Shown one piece after another: positions 24,569-33,178 of a DNA stretch of 64,000 nt. The DNA is from Gammaproteobacteria bacterium (lineage in GTDB: Bacteria; Pseudomonadota; Gammaproteobacteria; Berkiellales; Berkiellaceae). How positions within the stretch are numbered: position 1 is the stretch's first letter; every line of letters begins with the position of its first letter. Under the pieces are notes generated by a model. It saw only the letters and a program-made list of their open reading frames with translations. It did no database searches and had not been told where the DNA came from. The DNA lies in contig JACPOY010000009.1 of assembly GCA_016191245.1 (NCBI GenBank), positions 1-64,000 on the forward strand. Reading direction: 5' to 3'. The translations under genes and the position numbers were made by a program.

Positions 24569-25296
24569 TCGCATGGAGTCCACCTTAGATTAATCGATTT
24601 ACACCATATTATAGCTTGCCAACGAAATGGCCATAGCCATTTTATTTCAAAAGAAGCATTTTGGATGTGCTCTAATAATGAAATCATTTCAATTTTACGA
24701 AAGGCTCTTAATACTGATAATGGTCCATCATGTTTTGTTATATAACTAAAACCAAATATATTTGTGATGAGACGGATCCCAAAATATGCCAACCAATGGC
24801 GATGCAGATCATTAATGATAATGGCAGTTTTGGTGCTCAAGCATAAAGTAGTGATTAATTTTATAATCTCTTCATTACTCAAATGATGGCAAAGGTGATT
24901 AATAATAAGAATGTCATGATTTTCGTTTAAGGTTTGATTTAAAATATGATGAGTTTTGAATTGAATATTAGAATAATCTAAAGATGATTGTCTTGCATAG
25001 TTAATAATTTCTTGGTTTGCATCCAGACCGATTAATTTGCTGTTGATCCCTTTTTTAGCAGACCATTTACTAATATATCTTAAGGTATCTCCACCGCCAC
25101 AGCCGATATCAGCAATGACAACAGGTTGATTGTTCAATTGACTTTGAACTATTTTTTGAATGGTTTTAAATAGAGAACGATTGAACCCAAACCATAAATT
25201 CAGAGTGGCCATTTCTTGTAAATTATGTATTAACGAAGGAGAAGAAAACGCTAAATCATCAATTAATTCTTTTTTAGAGCTACGATATTTAAACAT
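24565..25296 (-). CDS. SAM-dependent methyltransferase of the type III PKS operon
   Basis: A 243-residue class I methyltransferase. Motif I is IADIGCGGGDTLRYI (about 81-95) and motif II is LIGLDAN. ILIINHLCHHLS and the late DGPLSVLRAF region match methyltransferases often paired with bacterial type III PKSs. The start overlaps the PKS stop by 8 bp and the stop overlaps the broken ADH, so this is the middle gene of a tight operon. It probably methylates the polyketide product, for instance an alkylpyrone or resorcinol. That is inference from context. Confidence 0.8.
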   Translation of the reverse strand: MFKYRSSKKELIDDLAFSSPSLIHNLQEMATLNLWFGFNRSLFKTIQKIVQSQLNNQPVVIADIGCGGGDTLRYISKWSAKKGINSKLIGLDANQEIINYARQSSLDYSNIQFKTHHILNQTLNENHDILIINHLCHHLSNEEIIKLITTLCLSTKTAIIINDLHRHWLAYFGIRLITNIFGFSYITKHDGPLSVLRAFRKIEMISLLEHIQNASFEIKWLWPFRWQAIIWCKSINLRWTPCE

Positions 25297-26392
25297 ATCT
25301 TAATGTCAACACCATGGATTCTAAAGTTAAACCGGGCCCAAAAGCACAGCAAAAAGCTCTTTTGTTATGATCAATCTTAGTCATATGTTGCATCAATTGT
25401 TTAAGGACAAAAATAATGGTAGCAGAAGACATATTGCCAAATTTTCGTAATACTTCATAAGAAAATTGATTATCTTGTGGAGTAATATGTAGAGCATTTT
25501 CACATACTTCTAGTATTTTTTTACTACCTGGGTGTATAGCAAAGTAAGTAATATCTTTCATTTTCATTTCTTTTCGATTTAATAATTTGTCTACAAATTT
25601 TGCAATGGCGCCTTCAATTAATTTTGGAACATACGAAGATAATTTAATATCAAATCCAAAGTTCCCAATATCCCAAGTCATTTCATCGCGGCCTTCGTCA
25701 AGGATATCACAATAAAAATCACTCAGAATGAAAGTAGATGTTGCCTGACTGTTATTTTCTATCAGTAAAGCACCCGCACCATCAGAAAATATGCCACTTG
25801 AAATAAGATTATCTAATGAACTACTTTTTTGAAAATGAATGGTACATAATTCAACGCTAACCAATAATACTTTGGCATCAGTTTGCGATTTGCAAATGGC
25901 ATAGGCTGCTTTAATAGCATTAAAAACACCATAACAGCCCATAAAGTTAACAGTTGTACGTGATACAGAAGGAGAAAGTTCAAGTGCGTGAAGGATTTGA
26001 ATATCAAGCCCTGGGGCAGACATGCCTGTACAACTGACTGTAATCACATGCGTGATATCTCGCTTGTTTATTGCATGGTCTAAGAAACATTCTTCAATCG
26101 CTGCTAGTGCTAAAGGTAAAGCATTTTCTTGATATATTTTCATGCGCGCTTGGGTACTTGGGAAATCTCGAGTAAGATCATTATTGAAAAACGTTAATTC
26201 TTGTGTCGATTTAATAAAATCTTCTAAAACACTATGACGAAATTCAATACCTGCTTCTTTATAAATTGTTTTCAATAAACGTCGTTCAATTTTATTCAAC
26301 GGAAGAATTTTAGACATGAAATCAATCACTTTAGATTGTGATTGACAAAAACGCGGCGTCGCATTCCCTATTGCCGTAATAGCAACTGTCAT
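25289..26392 (-). CDS. Type III polyketide synthase (chalcone/stilbene-synthase family)
   Basis: A homodimeric ketosynthase that extends an acyl-CoA with malonyl-CoA units. Counting from the ATG at 26392, the triad is complete: Cys153 in FMGCYG, His287 in AIHPGS and Asn320 in FGNMSSA. The 367-residue length is normal. AFGPGLTLE near the C-terminus is the family's GFGPG loop. A TTG at 26419 opens a longer frame, but the N-terminus from 26392 fits relatives. The operon continues with a methyltransferase and a deleted alcohol dehydrogenase. The starter unit and product are unknown; a membrane alkylpyrone is a reasonable guess. Confidence 0.92.
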   Translation of the reverse strand: MTVAITAIGNATPRFCQSQSKVIDFMSKILPLNKIERRLLKTIYKEAGIEFRHSVLEDFIKSTQELTFFNNDLTRDFPSTQARMKIYQENALPLALAAIEECFLDHAINKRDITHVITVSCTGMSAPGLDIQILHALELSPSVSRTTVNFMGCYGVFNAIKAAYAICKSQTDAKVLLVSVELCTIHFQKSSSLDNLISSGIFSDGAGALLIENNSQATSTFILSDFYCDILDEGRDEMTWDIGNFGFDIKLSSYVPKLIEGAIAKFVDKLLNRKEMKMKDITYFAIHPGSKKILEVCENALHITPQDNQFSYEVLRKFGNMSSATIIFVLKQLMQHMTKIDHNKRAFCCAFGPGLTLESMVLTLRYV

Positions 26393-26502
26393 AATATGTA
26401 TAACCTTACCCTGGTACAACTATCCTTTTTTCTTATTTTGTATGAAATGACAATATATTGAAATAATTAATTTTCAAGGTAGGTAGATTAATAAAGAAGA
26501 AA

Positions 26503-26533
26503 ACCCCAAAGCGTGGTGTTTATACTGTGGGGT
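26503..26533 (-). terminator. Probable terminator of the lipoprotein gene
   Basis: On the minus strand ACCCCA pairs with TGGGGT across a 19-nt loop, followed by TTTTCTTCTTT. The stem is short, but the T-rich tail and position just past the lipoprotein stop fit a terminator. Confidence 0.45.
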
Positions 26534-26541
26534 GACTAAGA

Positions 26542-26793
26542 TTATTTTTTTGAAGGTATTGGAGATTTTTGAGTTCTATTCCCCTTAGGTTTAGGAGCTA
26601 CTTTAGAAACATCAAAAGTATTCTCAGATTTAATTTCTTGTTCGGTTTCATTAAATTTAACCTTTTCAGGAATGCTCTGTACTTCTGAATTTTGAGATTC
26701 GCTCGCTTGCGCTATTGGGGTTTTTGATGAGGTTGAACAAGCAGATAAAAATATAATGCTCAACATCAATACTATTTTACTAACTGACTTCAT
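26542..26793 (-). CDS. Small lipoprotein
   Basis: An 83-residue protein with a lipoprotein signal: a hydrophobic stretch followed by the lipobox LSAC, with the lipidated Cys at residue 19. The mature part is polar, Lys/Glu/Ser-rich and probably unstructured. No family is recognised. It stands alone between the PKS operon and the extradiol dioxygenase gene. Confidence 0.65.
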   Translation of the reverse strand: MKSVSKIVLMLSIIFLSACSTSSKTPIAQASESQNSEVQSIPEKVKFNETEQEIKSENTFDVSKVAPKPKGNRTQKSPIPSKK

Positions 26794-26895
26794 GATGTTT
26801 AACCCATTATCGTAAAAGAGGTTATTTTATAGCATAAAAATAGAAGATCAATAAAATTAGTTGAATTTTTCAATAAAATGAGCGAATTTTCGCCC

Positions 26896-27696
26896 CTATT
26901 CCCCAAACCTCACTGACCTCATGGAGATACTAGAATACTCAAATCCTTGATAGGGAAAACTGATTTTATCGTTATTATCACTTACCCCTAAAGCATAAAT
27001 TAAAGGCAAATAATGCTCCCAAGTGGGCACTGCCAAACATTCAGGAGAATTTCCATTAATTTTTAAATCAATAATTTTATTAAGTTCTCTATTCTCTAAT
27101 GCCGTTTTTATATAATCATCAAAAGTCACCGCCCAATCATATGGTTCAGCATTGGCTCTCCTATTCATCACACGCAGATTATGAACGATATTGCCACTGC
27201 CAATAATTAGGATCCCTTGTTCTCTGAGTGTTGATAATTTGTGCGCTAATTCAAAATGCTGAGTTAATGATTTATGGCGATCCATACTTAATTGCAGAAC
27301 TGGAATATCCGCATATGGATAAAGATGTCGCAAAATTGACCATACCCCATGATCCAATCCTCGTTTTCTATCTAAATTGCAATCGTCAGATATTACTCTT
27401 TGGATCTCTTTTGCAAGCGTAAGCGAGCCTTTGCAGGGATATTGGATTTGATATAATTCATCTGGAAATCCATAAAAGTCATGAACAGTAGTTGGATCTT
27501 CTGCAGCCGTAAGCCATACTCCATCTGTCTCCCAGTGAGCAGAAATAACCAAAATTGCTTTTGGCTTTGGATCTAGCGATTGAGCTATATTTTTCAAAGT
27601 TTGAGTAAAGGGACTATCAGCAAGGGTATTCATTGGACTACCATGACCAATAAAAAATGTAGGCATCTTTTGCCTTAGATTCAATTGGTTAGCCAC
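26896..27696 (-). CDS. ygiD: Extradiol ring-cleavage dioxygenase, YgiD/DODA type
   Basis: A 266-residue LigB-fold enzyme of the 4,5-DOPA dioxygenase extradiol group, which opens catechol rings using a metal ion. Visible metal-site and fold landmarks are FIGHGSPMN near the N-terminus, VISAHWET near 50, TVHDFYGFP near 76, and LDHGVWSILRHLYP near 123. The physiological substrate in bacteria is uncertain. Length is normal. The gene is monocistronic, with 225 nt of divergent intergenic DNA before the yfiR-like gene. Confidence 0.88.
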   Translation of the reverse strand: MANQLNLRQKMPTFFIGHGSPMNTLADSPFTQTLKNIAQSLDPKPKAILVISAHWETDGVWLTAAEDPTTVHDFYGFPDELYQIQYPCKGSLTLAKEIQRVISDDCNLDRKRGLDHGVWSILRHLYPYADIPVLQLSMDRHKSLTQHFELAHKLSTLREQGILIIGSGNIVHNLRVMNRRANAEPYDWAVTFDDYIKTALENRELNKIIDLKINGNSPECLAVPTWEHYLPLIYALGVSDNNDKISFPYQGFEYSSISMRSVRFGE

Positions 27697-27921
27697 ATCC
27701 CCTCCTTATGTTTTCAATGTGCAAATGTAATGTATTTATAGGATGTGACAACGTTCACTATAATTCGTTTAATTTATTTTTAGCTGTACATACACTCAAC
27801 GCATTGGTAGCAAGCTTACTAAAAGATGTCTATTCAGAAAATACTATAATTATGATAAGTTTCAGACAATGCCATTGATGGCCATTTTAATGATGACAAT
27901 AATAAGATAGGGAAGGTTACG

Positions 27922-28500
27922 TTGCGTTTTAATATCAATATTAATATGCAGATAGTAAAAACTGCTCAAAGCATTTTGTTCTCGTTGCTACTTTTTTCCC
28001 CCTTAAATGTAAATGCGGATTCAGCATCCGAATGGGAATACGCTCAAAAGGCTAAAATCATTAAATATTTGATTGGTTCTGTTAATTGGCCAGCTGGTAC
28101 ATTAGCAGATGGCGCCGTGAATGTTTGTTTATTAGGCAAATCAGCTGACATGAAGTCAATAAACAATATTCATGGAAGTGTAGTTAACAAACATAAGATT
28201 ATTGTCAGAACAGCATCCAATCTAAAAAAAGCACGCGAACACTGTCAGATGGTTTATGTTTTGAATTCCGAAGCGAACAATACCAAAAAAATAATTAAGG
28301 AATTTACCAATAAGCCAGTCTTACTTTTAGGCGATATGGATCACTTTGCGCAAAATGGTGGTTCAATGAACTTTATTGTTGTAAAGGGAATTGTCGCAAT
28401 CACAATCAACGTCGAAACATTAAAGCAATCACATTTAGAATTTGATATGAAAGCTTATAATCAAGTAACAGTCATTCCTTCAGCCGAGGAGTTGCAGTAG
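27922..28500 (+). CDS. YfiR-family (DUF4154) periplasmic regulator
   Basis: A 192-residue protein with a signal peptide ending near NVNADS (about residue 33). The mature part has the YfiR hallmarks KIIKYLIGSVNWP, NVCLLGKS, a CQMVYVLNS segment and a late NGGSMNFIVV. YfiR represses the membrane diguanylate cyclase YfiN in Pseudomonas. The TTG at 27922 is chosen because GGGAAGG lies 5 nt upstream, while the in-frame ATG at 27946 has no ribosome-binding site. No yfiN or yfiB is adjacent. The facing gene is a soluble GGDEF protein. Confidence 0.8.
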   Translation: MRFNININMQIVKTAQSILFSLLLFSPLNVNADSASEWEYAQKAKIIKYLIGSVNWPAGTLADGAVNVCLLGKSADMKSINNIHGSVVNKHKIIVRTASNLKKAREHCQMVYVLNSEANNTKKIIKEFTNKPVLLLGDMDHFAQNGGSMNFIVVKGIVAITINVETLKQSHLEFDMKAYNQVTVIPSAEELQ

Positions 28501-28506
28501 CACTTA

Positions 28507-29415
28507 TCATTGTGGAGTTTGCCCCCAAATTTTCGTGCAATTGCGACCGCTTGTTTTTGCTTGATACAAAGCCTTATCTGCATGTTCAATTGAAAGCTCA
28601 ACAGGTGAATGTTCGTCCAATAAAGTGATTCCACCAGAAACAGTTATATAAATTGGCTCAAGGCCATCAATTTCAGTCGGATGTGAAGCTATATAATTGC
28701 GTAGATCATCAATAATAATATTGCCTTGATTAATATCTGTAAAAGGCATGCAAATCAAAAATTCTTCTCCGCCAAAACGAAAAATTTTGTCATAACTTCG
28801 AATATTATTAATATAATGATGAGCAACTGTTGACAAAACTTTGTCACCAACTTGGTGACCATATTGATCATTCACATTTTTGAATAAATCCAAATCAATC
28901 ATTGCTAGGCAGCATGGTTTGTTTTGACGTCTTGTAATTTCTTGTTGTTCTCGTAAGTTTTGTAAAATATTAACACGATTAATAGCACCCGTTAGAGGAT
29001 CACGATTATATAATAAATTTTGTATTTCATTTTTAAAAGCAACTATCTCAAGTCGCAATTGATCCAACACATTAGCAAAATGATCAAATTCAAGTGGTGT
29101 GATATTTGACCCTACTGAATTGGTATTTAATAAACCGGCTGCTTGATAATGCATCTGTTGATGTGCTTTTCCAATCGCGGTGAAACCTTCATGTTCTGCA
29201 ATTTTTTTAAGCGTATCATCATCACTATAGTACCATTGACCAAATCGGCATTGTTTGTGTGCATCTGCACGCAAATCATGCTTATCACAGGGAAGTCGGC
29301 AAACAAGAATACGAATAATAGCATTATGCCATTGTTGGTGATGATATAGTGCTTGATCGAGTTGAGCTAAAATCTGTTGAAGCTCGTCATGATTAATTTG
29401 ATTTAATACAGACAT
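28507..29415 (-). CDS. Diguanylate cyclase with zinc-sensing CZB domain, DgcZ-like
   Basis: A 302-residue cytosolic enzyme making cyclic di-GMP. The N-terminal CZB domain shows probable zinc ligands His26, Cys56 in QCRFGQWY, His85 and His89. The GGDEF domain carries the active-site GGEEF at 215-219 and a complete product-inhibition site RSYD at 206-209. The arrangement is that of E. coli DgcZ, in which zinc binding inhibits cyclase activity. It converges on the yfiR-like gene with 6 nt between stops. Confidence 0.9.
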   Translation of the reverse strand: MSVLNQINHDELQQILAQLDQALYHHQQWHNAIIRILVCRLPCDKHDLRADAHKQCRFGQWYYSDDDTLKKIAEHEGFTAIGKAHQQMHYQAAGLLNTNSVGSNITPLEFDHFANVLDQLRLEIVAFKNEIQNLLYNRDPLTGAINRVNILQNLREQQEITRRQNKPCCLAMIDLDLFKNVNDQYGHQVGDKVLSTVAHHYINNIRSYDKIFRFGGEEFLICMPFTDINQGNIIIDDLRNYIASHPTEIDGLEPIYITVSGGITLLDEHSPVELSIEHADKALYQAKTSGRNCTKIWGQTPQ

Positions 29416-29558
29416 GTTCTCTACCTCTATACACTATTTGTATAAAAACTTAGTCCAATTTATCGTCTGCAACAAGTTAAAATTATTGAGATTGAGTATA
29501 TACGCAGTAAATGTAAAGTAAGATGCAGGCTCTTTTTCAAGAACCTGCATCGCAATGA

Positions 29559-29819
29559 TTAATAATACAATACCGTCGTAGTCGTCATGGTAGGCATATA
29601 TAACGGCAAAATATCAACGATTGGCAGGCTTTGAACATGTTCAATTGTTGTAAATAAGCCGATATCTTCTCTCCAAGAATAGGTATCCCATCCTACGATT
29701 TGCTCAGTCCAACCAACTAGGGTATAGCCCGGAATTGAAGCTGGATATACTTCAGTAAGATCGGTTGATAATCCACCTGAAACAGTTGCTAATTCATTTT
29801 GTGTTAATTCACGAAACAT
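29559..29819 (-). CDS. Double-glycine-leader peptide precursor 3
   Basis: An 86-residue product with the leader MFRELTQNELATVSGG, matching the double-glycine leader consensus. AAGGGGA lies 6 nt before the ATG at 29819 and decides this start; the open frame extends to 29849. The core is about 70 residues, lacks cysteine and has three Trp, and ends in five Thr residues, VL and two Tyr. The core does not resemble the two peptides at 10.3-10.8 kb. It is a single gene with no exporter nearby. Confidence 0.65.
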   Translation of the reverse strand: MFRELTQNELATVSGGLSTDLTEVYPASIPGYTLVGWTEQIVGWDTYSWREDIGLFTTIEHVQSLPIVDILPLYMPTMTTTTVLYY

Positions 29820-30010
29820 AAAAAATCCCCTTTTTGTAATTTCGCCCAAACTACTTAAATTGCAGTTTGTTGCGTGAGGGATATGATACTTTGTGAAGAT
29901 AATTTTTTCTTGTTACTTTATTAGTTTTTATCATAATTATGATACCTTTCATCGGATGCCATGCATCAGTTATCCAACTAATTATGGATTAATTAAGGTA
30001 AAATGTAATT

Positions 30011-30976
30011 TTAGATCCACTTTTTGCGTTTAAAAAATAAATAAGGTAGGAATGCAGTCGCTAACATGGCAAGAATGGCGATAGGATATCCATAGATATA
30101 ATCGAGCTCAGGCATGTGATGAAAATTCATACCATAGATACTAGCAATAAGCGTTGGTGGCATAAAAATCATCGCAAGTACAGTAAAAATTTTGATAATT
30201 TGTGTTTGTTCAATATTAATTAAACCTAATGTTGATTGTAATTGAAAATTCAGTTTTTGGGTAAGGTGTTCTCCATGCCTTGATAAAGTGGTAATATCTT
30301 GGTTTAAGGTTTGAAACCTTTTCAAATCCGTTTCTGCAAACGATTGATGCTCAACATCTTTAATAAAAGCGATTAATAAACCCAAACTTTGAAGACATTG
30401 ATAACCTTTTCCTAGCAATGATTGCAAAAAGTTAATTGATCTTAAGATTTTGTTTAATCTCTTATTATGTTCCGAAGCTGCTAGTTTTTCAGTACTACCC
30501 ACTAAACTCATTGCTAACTCGTCAGTTTTTTCACCGATCAATTCAAATATATCAGCAACTGAGCCAACAATTTTTCTTAAAATGAGTAAGAAAATATCAA
30601 AGTTATCTTGAACATAACATTTACGATGTTCAATTGTTTCAGCAAAAGTTTGAATTGGATTTGGATCGGAATATCTTAAGGTTATTAATTGCTTTTCGGT
30701 TAAAATAAAAGTCACCACATGGCCTTCTGGCACAGGTGATGCTTTAGTCACAACGTTCACAGATAAAAAGATGGCATCATTTTCAACATAAAATCGATTA
30801 GAAAATTCAATTTGATACATCTCATGATGTAAAGGAAGCTCAATTTTAATTTCCTGTTCAACCACGTCCCTTTCTTCAGCTGAAGGAGCTAATAAATCTA
30901 TCCATATGGCCTTGCTAAGCATTTCTTGAGATTTCATTAATGCATCGCTAGGACCAATTTCAAATTTAGTTAACAT
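30011..30976 (-). CDS. corA: CorA-family divalent cation transporter
   Basis: A 321-residue magnesium/cobalt channel-transporter subunit. A long cytosolic N-terminal domain with helical stalk precedes two C-terminal membrane helices (about 262-282 and 295-314). The signature YGMNF sits after the first helix, followed by a short acidic loop and a basic C-terminus (FKRKKWI). CorA proteins form pentamers in the inner membrane. Length is typical. The gene stands alone, divergent from the attenuator region. Confidence 0.9.
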   Translation of the reverse strand: MLTKFEIGPSDALMKSQEMLSKAIWIDLLAPSAEERDVVEQEIKIELPLHHEMYQIEFSNRFYVENDAIFLSVNVVTKASPVPEGHVVTFILTEKQLITLRYSDPNPIQTFAETIEHRKCYVQDNFDIFLLILRKIVGSVADIFELIGEKTDELAMSLVGSTEKLAASEHNKRLNKILRSINFLQSLLGKGYQCLQSLGLLIAFIKDVEHQSFAETDLKRFQTLNQDITTLSRHGEHLTQKLNFQLQSTLGLINIEQTQIIKIFTVLAMIFMPPTLIASIYGMNFHHMPELDYIYGYPIAILAMLATAFLPYLFFKRKKWI

Positions 30977-31160
30977 CCAACCCCCTCTTTCTGATATTTA
31001 TATAATAGCTGATTATTAAAAGTTGTATCTGCACACATTATCTTTTTTTGATAATGGTATAACCGCTAATAGTTAGCTAATAGCTTTTTATCTATACTGT
31101 ATTGTATAACCCCACTAAGTTATGGTACGTTTGATTAACTTTGTAAATAAGCGATCTTTT

Positions 31161-31238
31161 ATGTTTAAAGAAGCAACCCTCATTATTATTATTAGCGTGG
31201 TGATTATTCGCCGCGTGGGGTTGTTATTGCTTAAGTAA
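31161..31238 (+). CDS. Ile/Val/Leu-rich leader peptide of an attenuator
   Basis: A 25-codon reading frame that is almost entirely branched-chain residues: four consecutive Ile, then Val-Val, Ile-Ile, Val and four consecutive Leu, ending in Lys and TAA. It lies 14 nt upstream of a strong terminator in front of the MFS gene. This is the layout of ilv and leu operon leaders, where ribosome stalling at scarce charged tRNAs prevents termination. An in-frame ATG at 31122 would add 13 residues. Neither start has a strong Shine-Dalgarno. Confidence 0.75.
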   Translation: MFKEATLIIIISVVIIRRVGLLLLK

Positions 31239-31287
31239 AAATCAAATAAAGCAAAAAGCCCCCGCCAAAACCGGGGGCTTTTTTTTT
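31196..31287 (+). promoter_or_regulatory. Transcription attenuator (branched-chain amino acid control)
   Basis: Strand 1 (CGTGG, 31196-31200, in the Val codons) can pair with strand 2 (CCGCG, 31211-31215). Strand 2 can instead pair, through GTGGGG (31215-31220), with CCCCGC (31260-31265) in the terminator's left arm. The terminator is AAAAAGCCCCCG (31253-31264) with CGGGGGCTTTTT (31272-31283), with nine T in all. Stalling on Ile or Val codons would cover strand 1, free strand 2 and block the terminator. The 337-nt gap before the MFS gene (30977-31313) is otherwise empty apart from promoter-like AT-rich sequence. Confidence 0.75.
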
Positions 31288-31313
31288 GGAGTAAGAAAAG
31301 TTGGAGACCGAAA

Positions 31314-32576
31314 ATGACATCAAATAGACAATACCTACCGTGGTTAATGTGGTTCTTTCCGCTTGCATTTTTTGGTTTTCAGTTTATTTTACGCCTTTTT
31401 CCAGGCCTCGTGATGCCTGAATTCTTAGTAAAATTTAATATCAGTGCCACAGATTTTGGCTGGTTTGCTTCTCTTTACTATCTAGGCTATGCCGGAATGC
31501 AGATCCCCATGGCATTATTATTGGATAAATATGGCCCACGTAATGTCATCTCTTTAAGCGCTATGTTATGCGCTGTTGCGGTTTGGTTATTGCTCTTTTT
31601 TGATTCATGGCCTATTGCGATGTTAAGTCGATTTTTAATCGGGGTTGGCTCAGTGGTAGGCTTTTTAGGCACCTCTAAAGTCATTTCACAATGGTTTACT
31701 AAAGAACGTTATGCAAGATTAGTAGGACTCACGTTTAGTTTCGGTTTATTAGGCGCACTCTATGGTGGCCGCCCTGTCAGTATGATGATTGAATCCATGG
31801 GTTGGGAAAAAGTACTGGGATTACTTGGTGTTGTCGCCTTCTTGCTTGGCTTGTTTAACTTTAGCTTCGTACGCAATAAAGTAGAGCAACAAATCAAACC
31901 TGAACCCATTCTTGCCTCATTAAAACAACTTATTTCACATCGTTCGTTACTTATCTTAGCCTTTGCCAATTTTTTAATGGTAGGTGCACTGGAAGGTTTT
32001 GCAGATGTGTGGGGCGTTCCCTTTTTAATGGCCGCTCGTGATTTATCAAAAGTTGATGCTGCAAGCATCACCTCATGCATTTTTGTGGGTATGCTATTTG
32101 GTGGTCCACTTTTAGCCTATTTTTCCGAAAAGTTTAAAGCTCATTATCTGGTGACAATGATTTCGGGATTTTTAATGGCTATGCTGATGGCCTGCGTTTT
32201 ATTTTTCAACCAAGAACTATCACAAAGCGCATTAATGATTATCATGTTTTGTATCGGTTTATTATGCTGTTATCAAGTGATTGTCTTTGCCATCGGCGCG
32301 GAACTTGTTCCGGCGCCTTTAATGAGTATCACTATCGCTTTTTTAAATTGTATCAATATGCTAGGAGGCTCATTCTTTCATAGCGCTATTGGTAATTTGA
32401 TGGATTTCTTTGAGCAAGGAACGGTGATTGAAGGAGTAAAAACCTATTCTCTTGAATCCTATGTCTATACCCTTGCGCTCATACCCATTGCTTCACTTTT
32501 AGGTGCCACACTGGTGTGGTTTAGCAAAAGAAAAAGTATGCGGGAACTTACGCGTCAAGAGAAAGTTGTTGTTTGA
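31314..32576 (+). CDS. MFS transporter under branched-chain amino acid attenuation
   Basis: A 420-residue inner-membrane transporter with twelve predicted helices and the MFS loop LLDKYGPRNV between helices 2 and 3. General layout resembles the host-nutrient (Pht-like) MFS transporters of Legionella, though that is a loose comparison. The attenuator directly upstream reads out Ile, Val and Leu supply, so uptake of a branched-chain amino acid, or of a peptide or precursor, is the best inference. A TTGGAG-like element precedes the ATG. Confidence 0.85.
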   Translation: MTSNRQYLPWLMWFFPLAFFGFQFILRLFPGLVMPEFLVKFNISATDFGWFASLYYLGYAGMQIPMALLLDKYGPRNVISLSAMLCAVAVWLLLFFDSWPIAMLSRFLIGVGSVVGFLGTSKVISQWFTKERYARLVGLTFSFGLLGALYGGRPVSMMIESMGWEKVLGLLGVVAFLLGLFNFSFVRNKVEQQIKPEPILASLKQLISHRSLLILAFANFLMVGALEGFADVWGVPFLMAARDLSKVDAASITSCIFVGMLFGGPLLAYFSEKFKAHYLVTMISGFLMAMLMACVLFFNQELSQSALMIIMFCIGLLCCYQVIVFAIGAELVPAPLMSITIAFLNCINMLGGSFFHSAIGNLMDFFEQGTVIEGVKTYSLESYVYTLALIPIASLLGATLVWFSKRKSMRELTRQEKVVV

Positions 32577-32647
32577 CCTATCAGGTATCTATGGGAAATG
32601 AGCCTACAATATAATTATGAGAGGAGCATTTCCTTATAGGAGGAAAT

Positions 32648-32962
32648 ATGGAAAATTCAACACAATGTGGTTCTAGACTGTGTGTAGGTGCACTGGGCGT
32701 AAGCGTTGGTGTACTGAGTGCGCTGATGGTGCTCATCGTTGGTTTGCTTGCACATTTTGTACACTATGGACAAGCTTGGGTAACCTTAGCTTCATCCGTT
32801 TATATAGGGTATGCAGCAACTCCTGTAGGCATCGCTATTGGTGTTGTATGGGGATTTGTAGACGGCTTTATTTGCGGTGCTATCATCGCTTTCGTTTACA
32901 ACTGTGTTTCTAAATGTTGCAAATGTAAATGCTGCAAACCCGATGCTAATAAAACGGTATAG
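32648..32962 (+). CDS. Small membrane protein with a Cys-rich tail
   Basis: A 104-residue protein with two or three hydrophobic helices (about 13-35, 45-62 and 65-88). The tail has a cysteine cluster (CCKCKCC) that could bind metal or be lipidated. The pattern VYIGYAATPVGIAIGVVWGF resembles small proteins annotated as holin-like in other genomes, with no proven function. TAGGAGGAAAT gives an excellent ribosome-binding site. It follows the MFS gene by 71 nt. Confidence 0.65.
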   Translation: MENSTQCGSRLCVGALGVSVGVLSALMVLIVGLLAHFVHYGQAWVTLASSVYIGYAATPVGIAIGVVWGFVDGFICGAIIAFVYNCVSKCCKCKCCKPDANKTV

Positions 32963-33178
32963 AACGTAATGTATCAATAGGACAAGATGCATCTTAACAA
33001 GATAAGATGCTTAGATATCTTTATTTCTCAAAACACTTTATCTTTTGTGAAATAATCTCCAGCCGCAAATGCTAACCCTTCGTCTTACTTTATGACCCCT
33101 TCATCCTTATGTGAGTTATTTGACTCATTTATGTGATAGAATACTCACTCACTTAATATAAACATTTTGGGGTCAATC

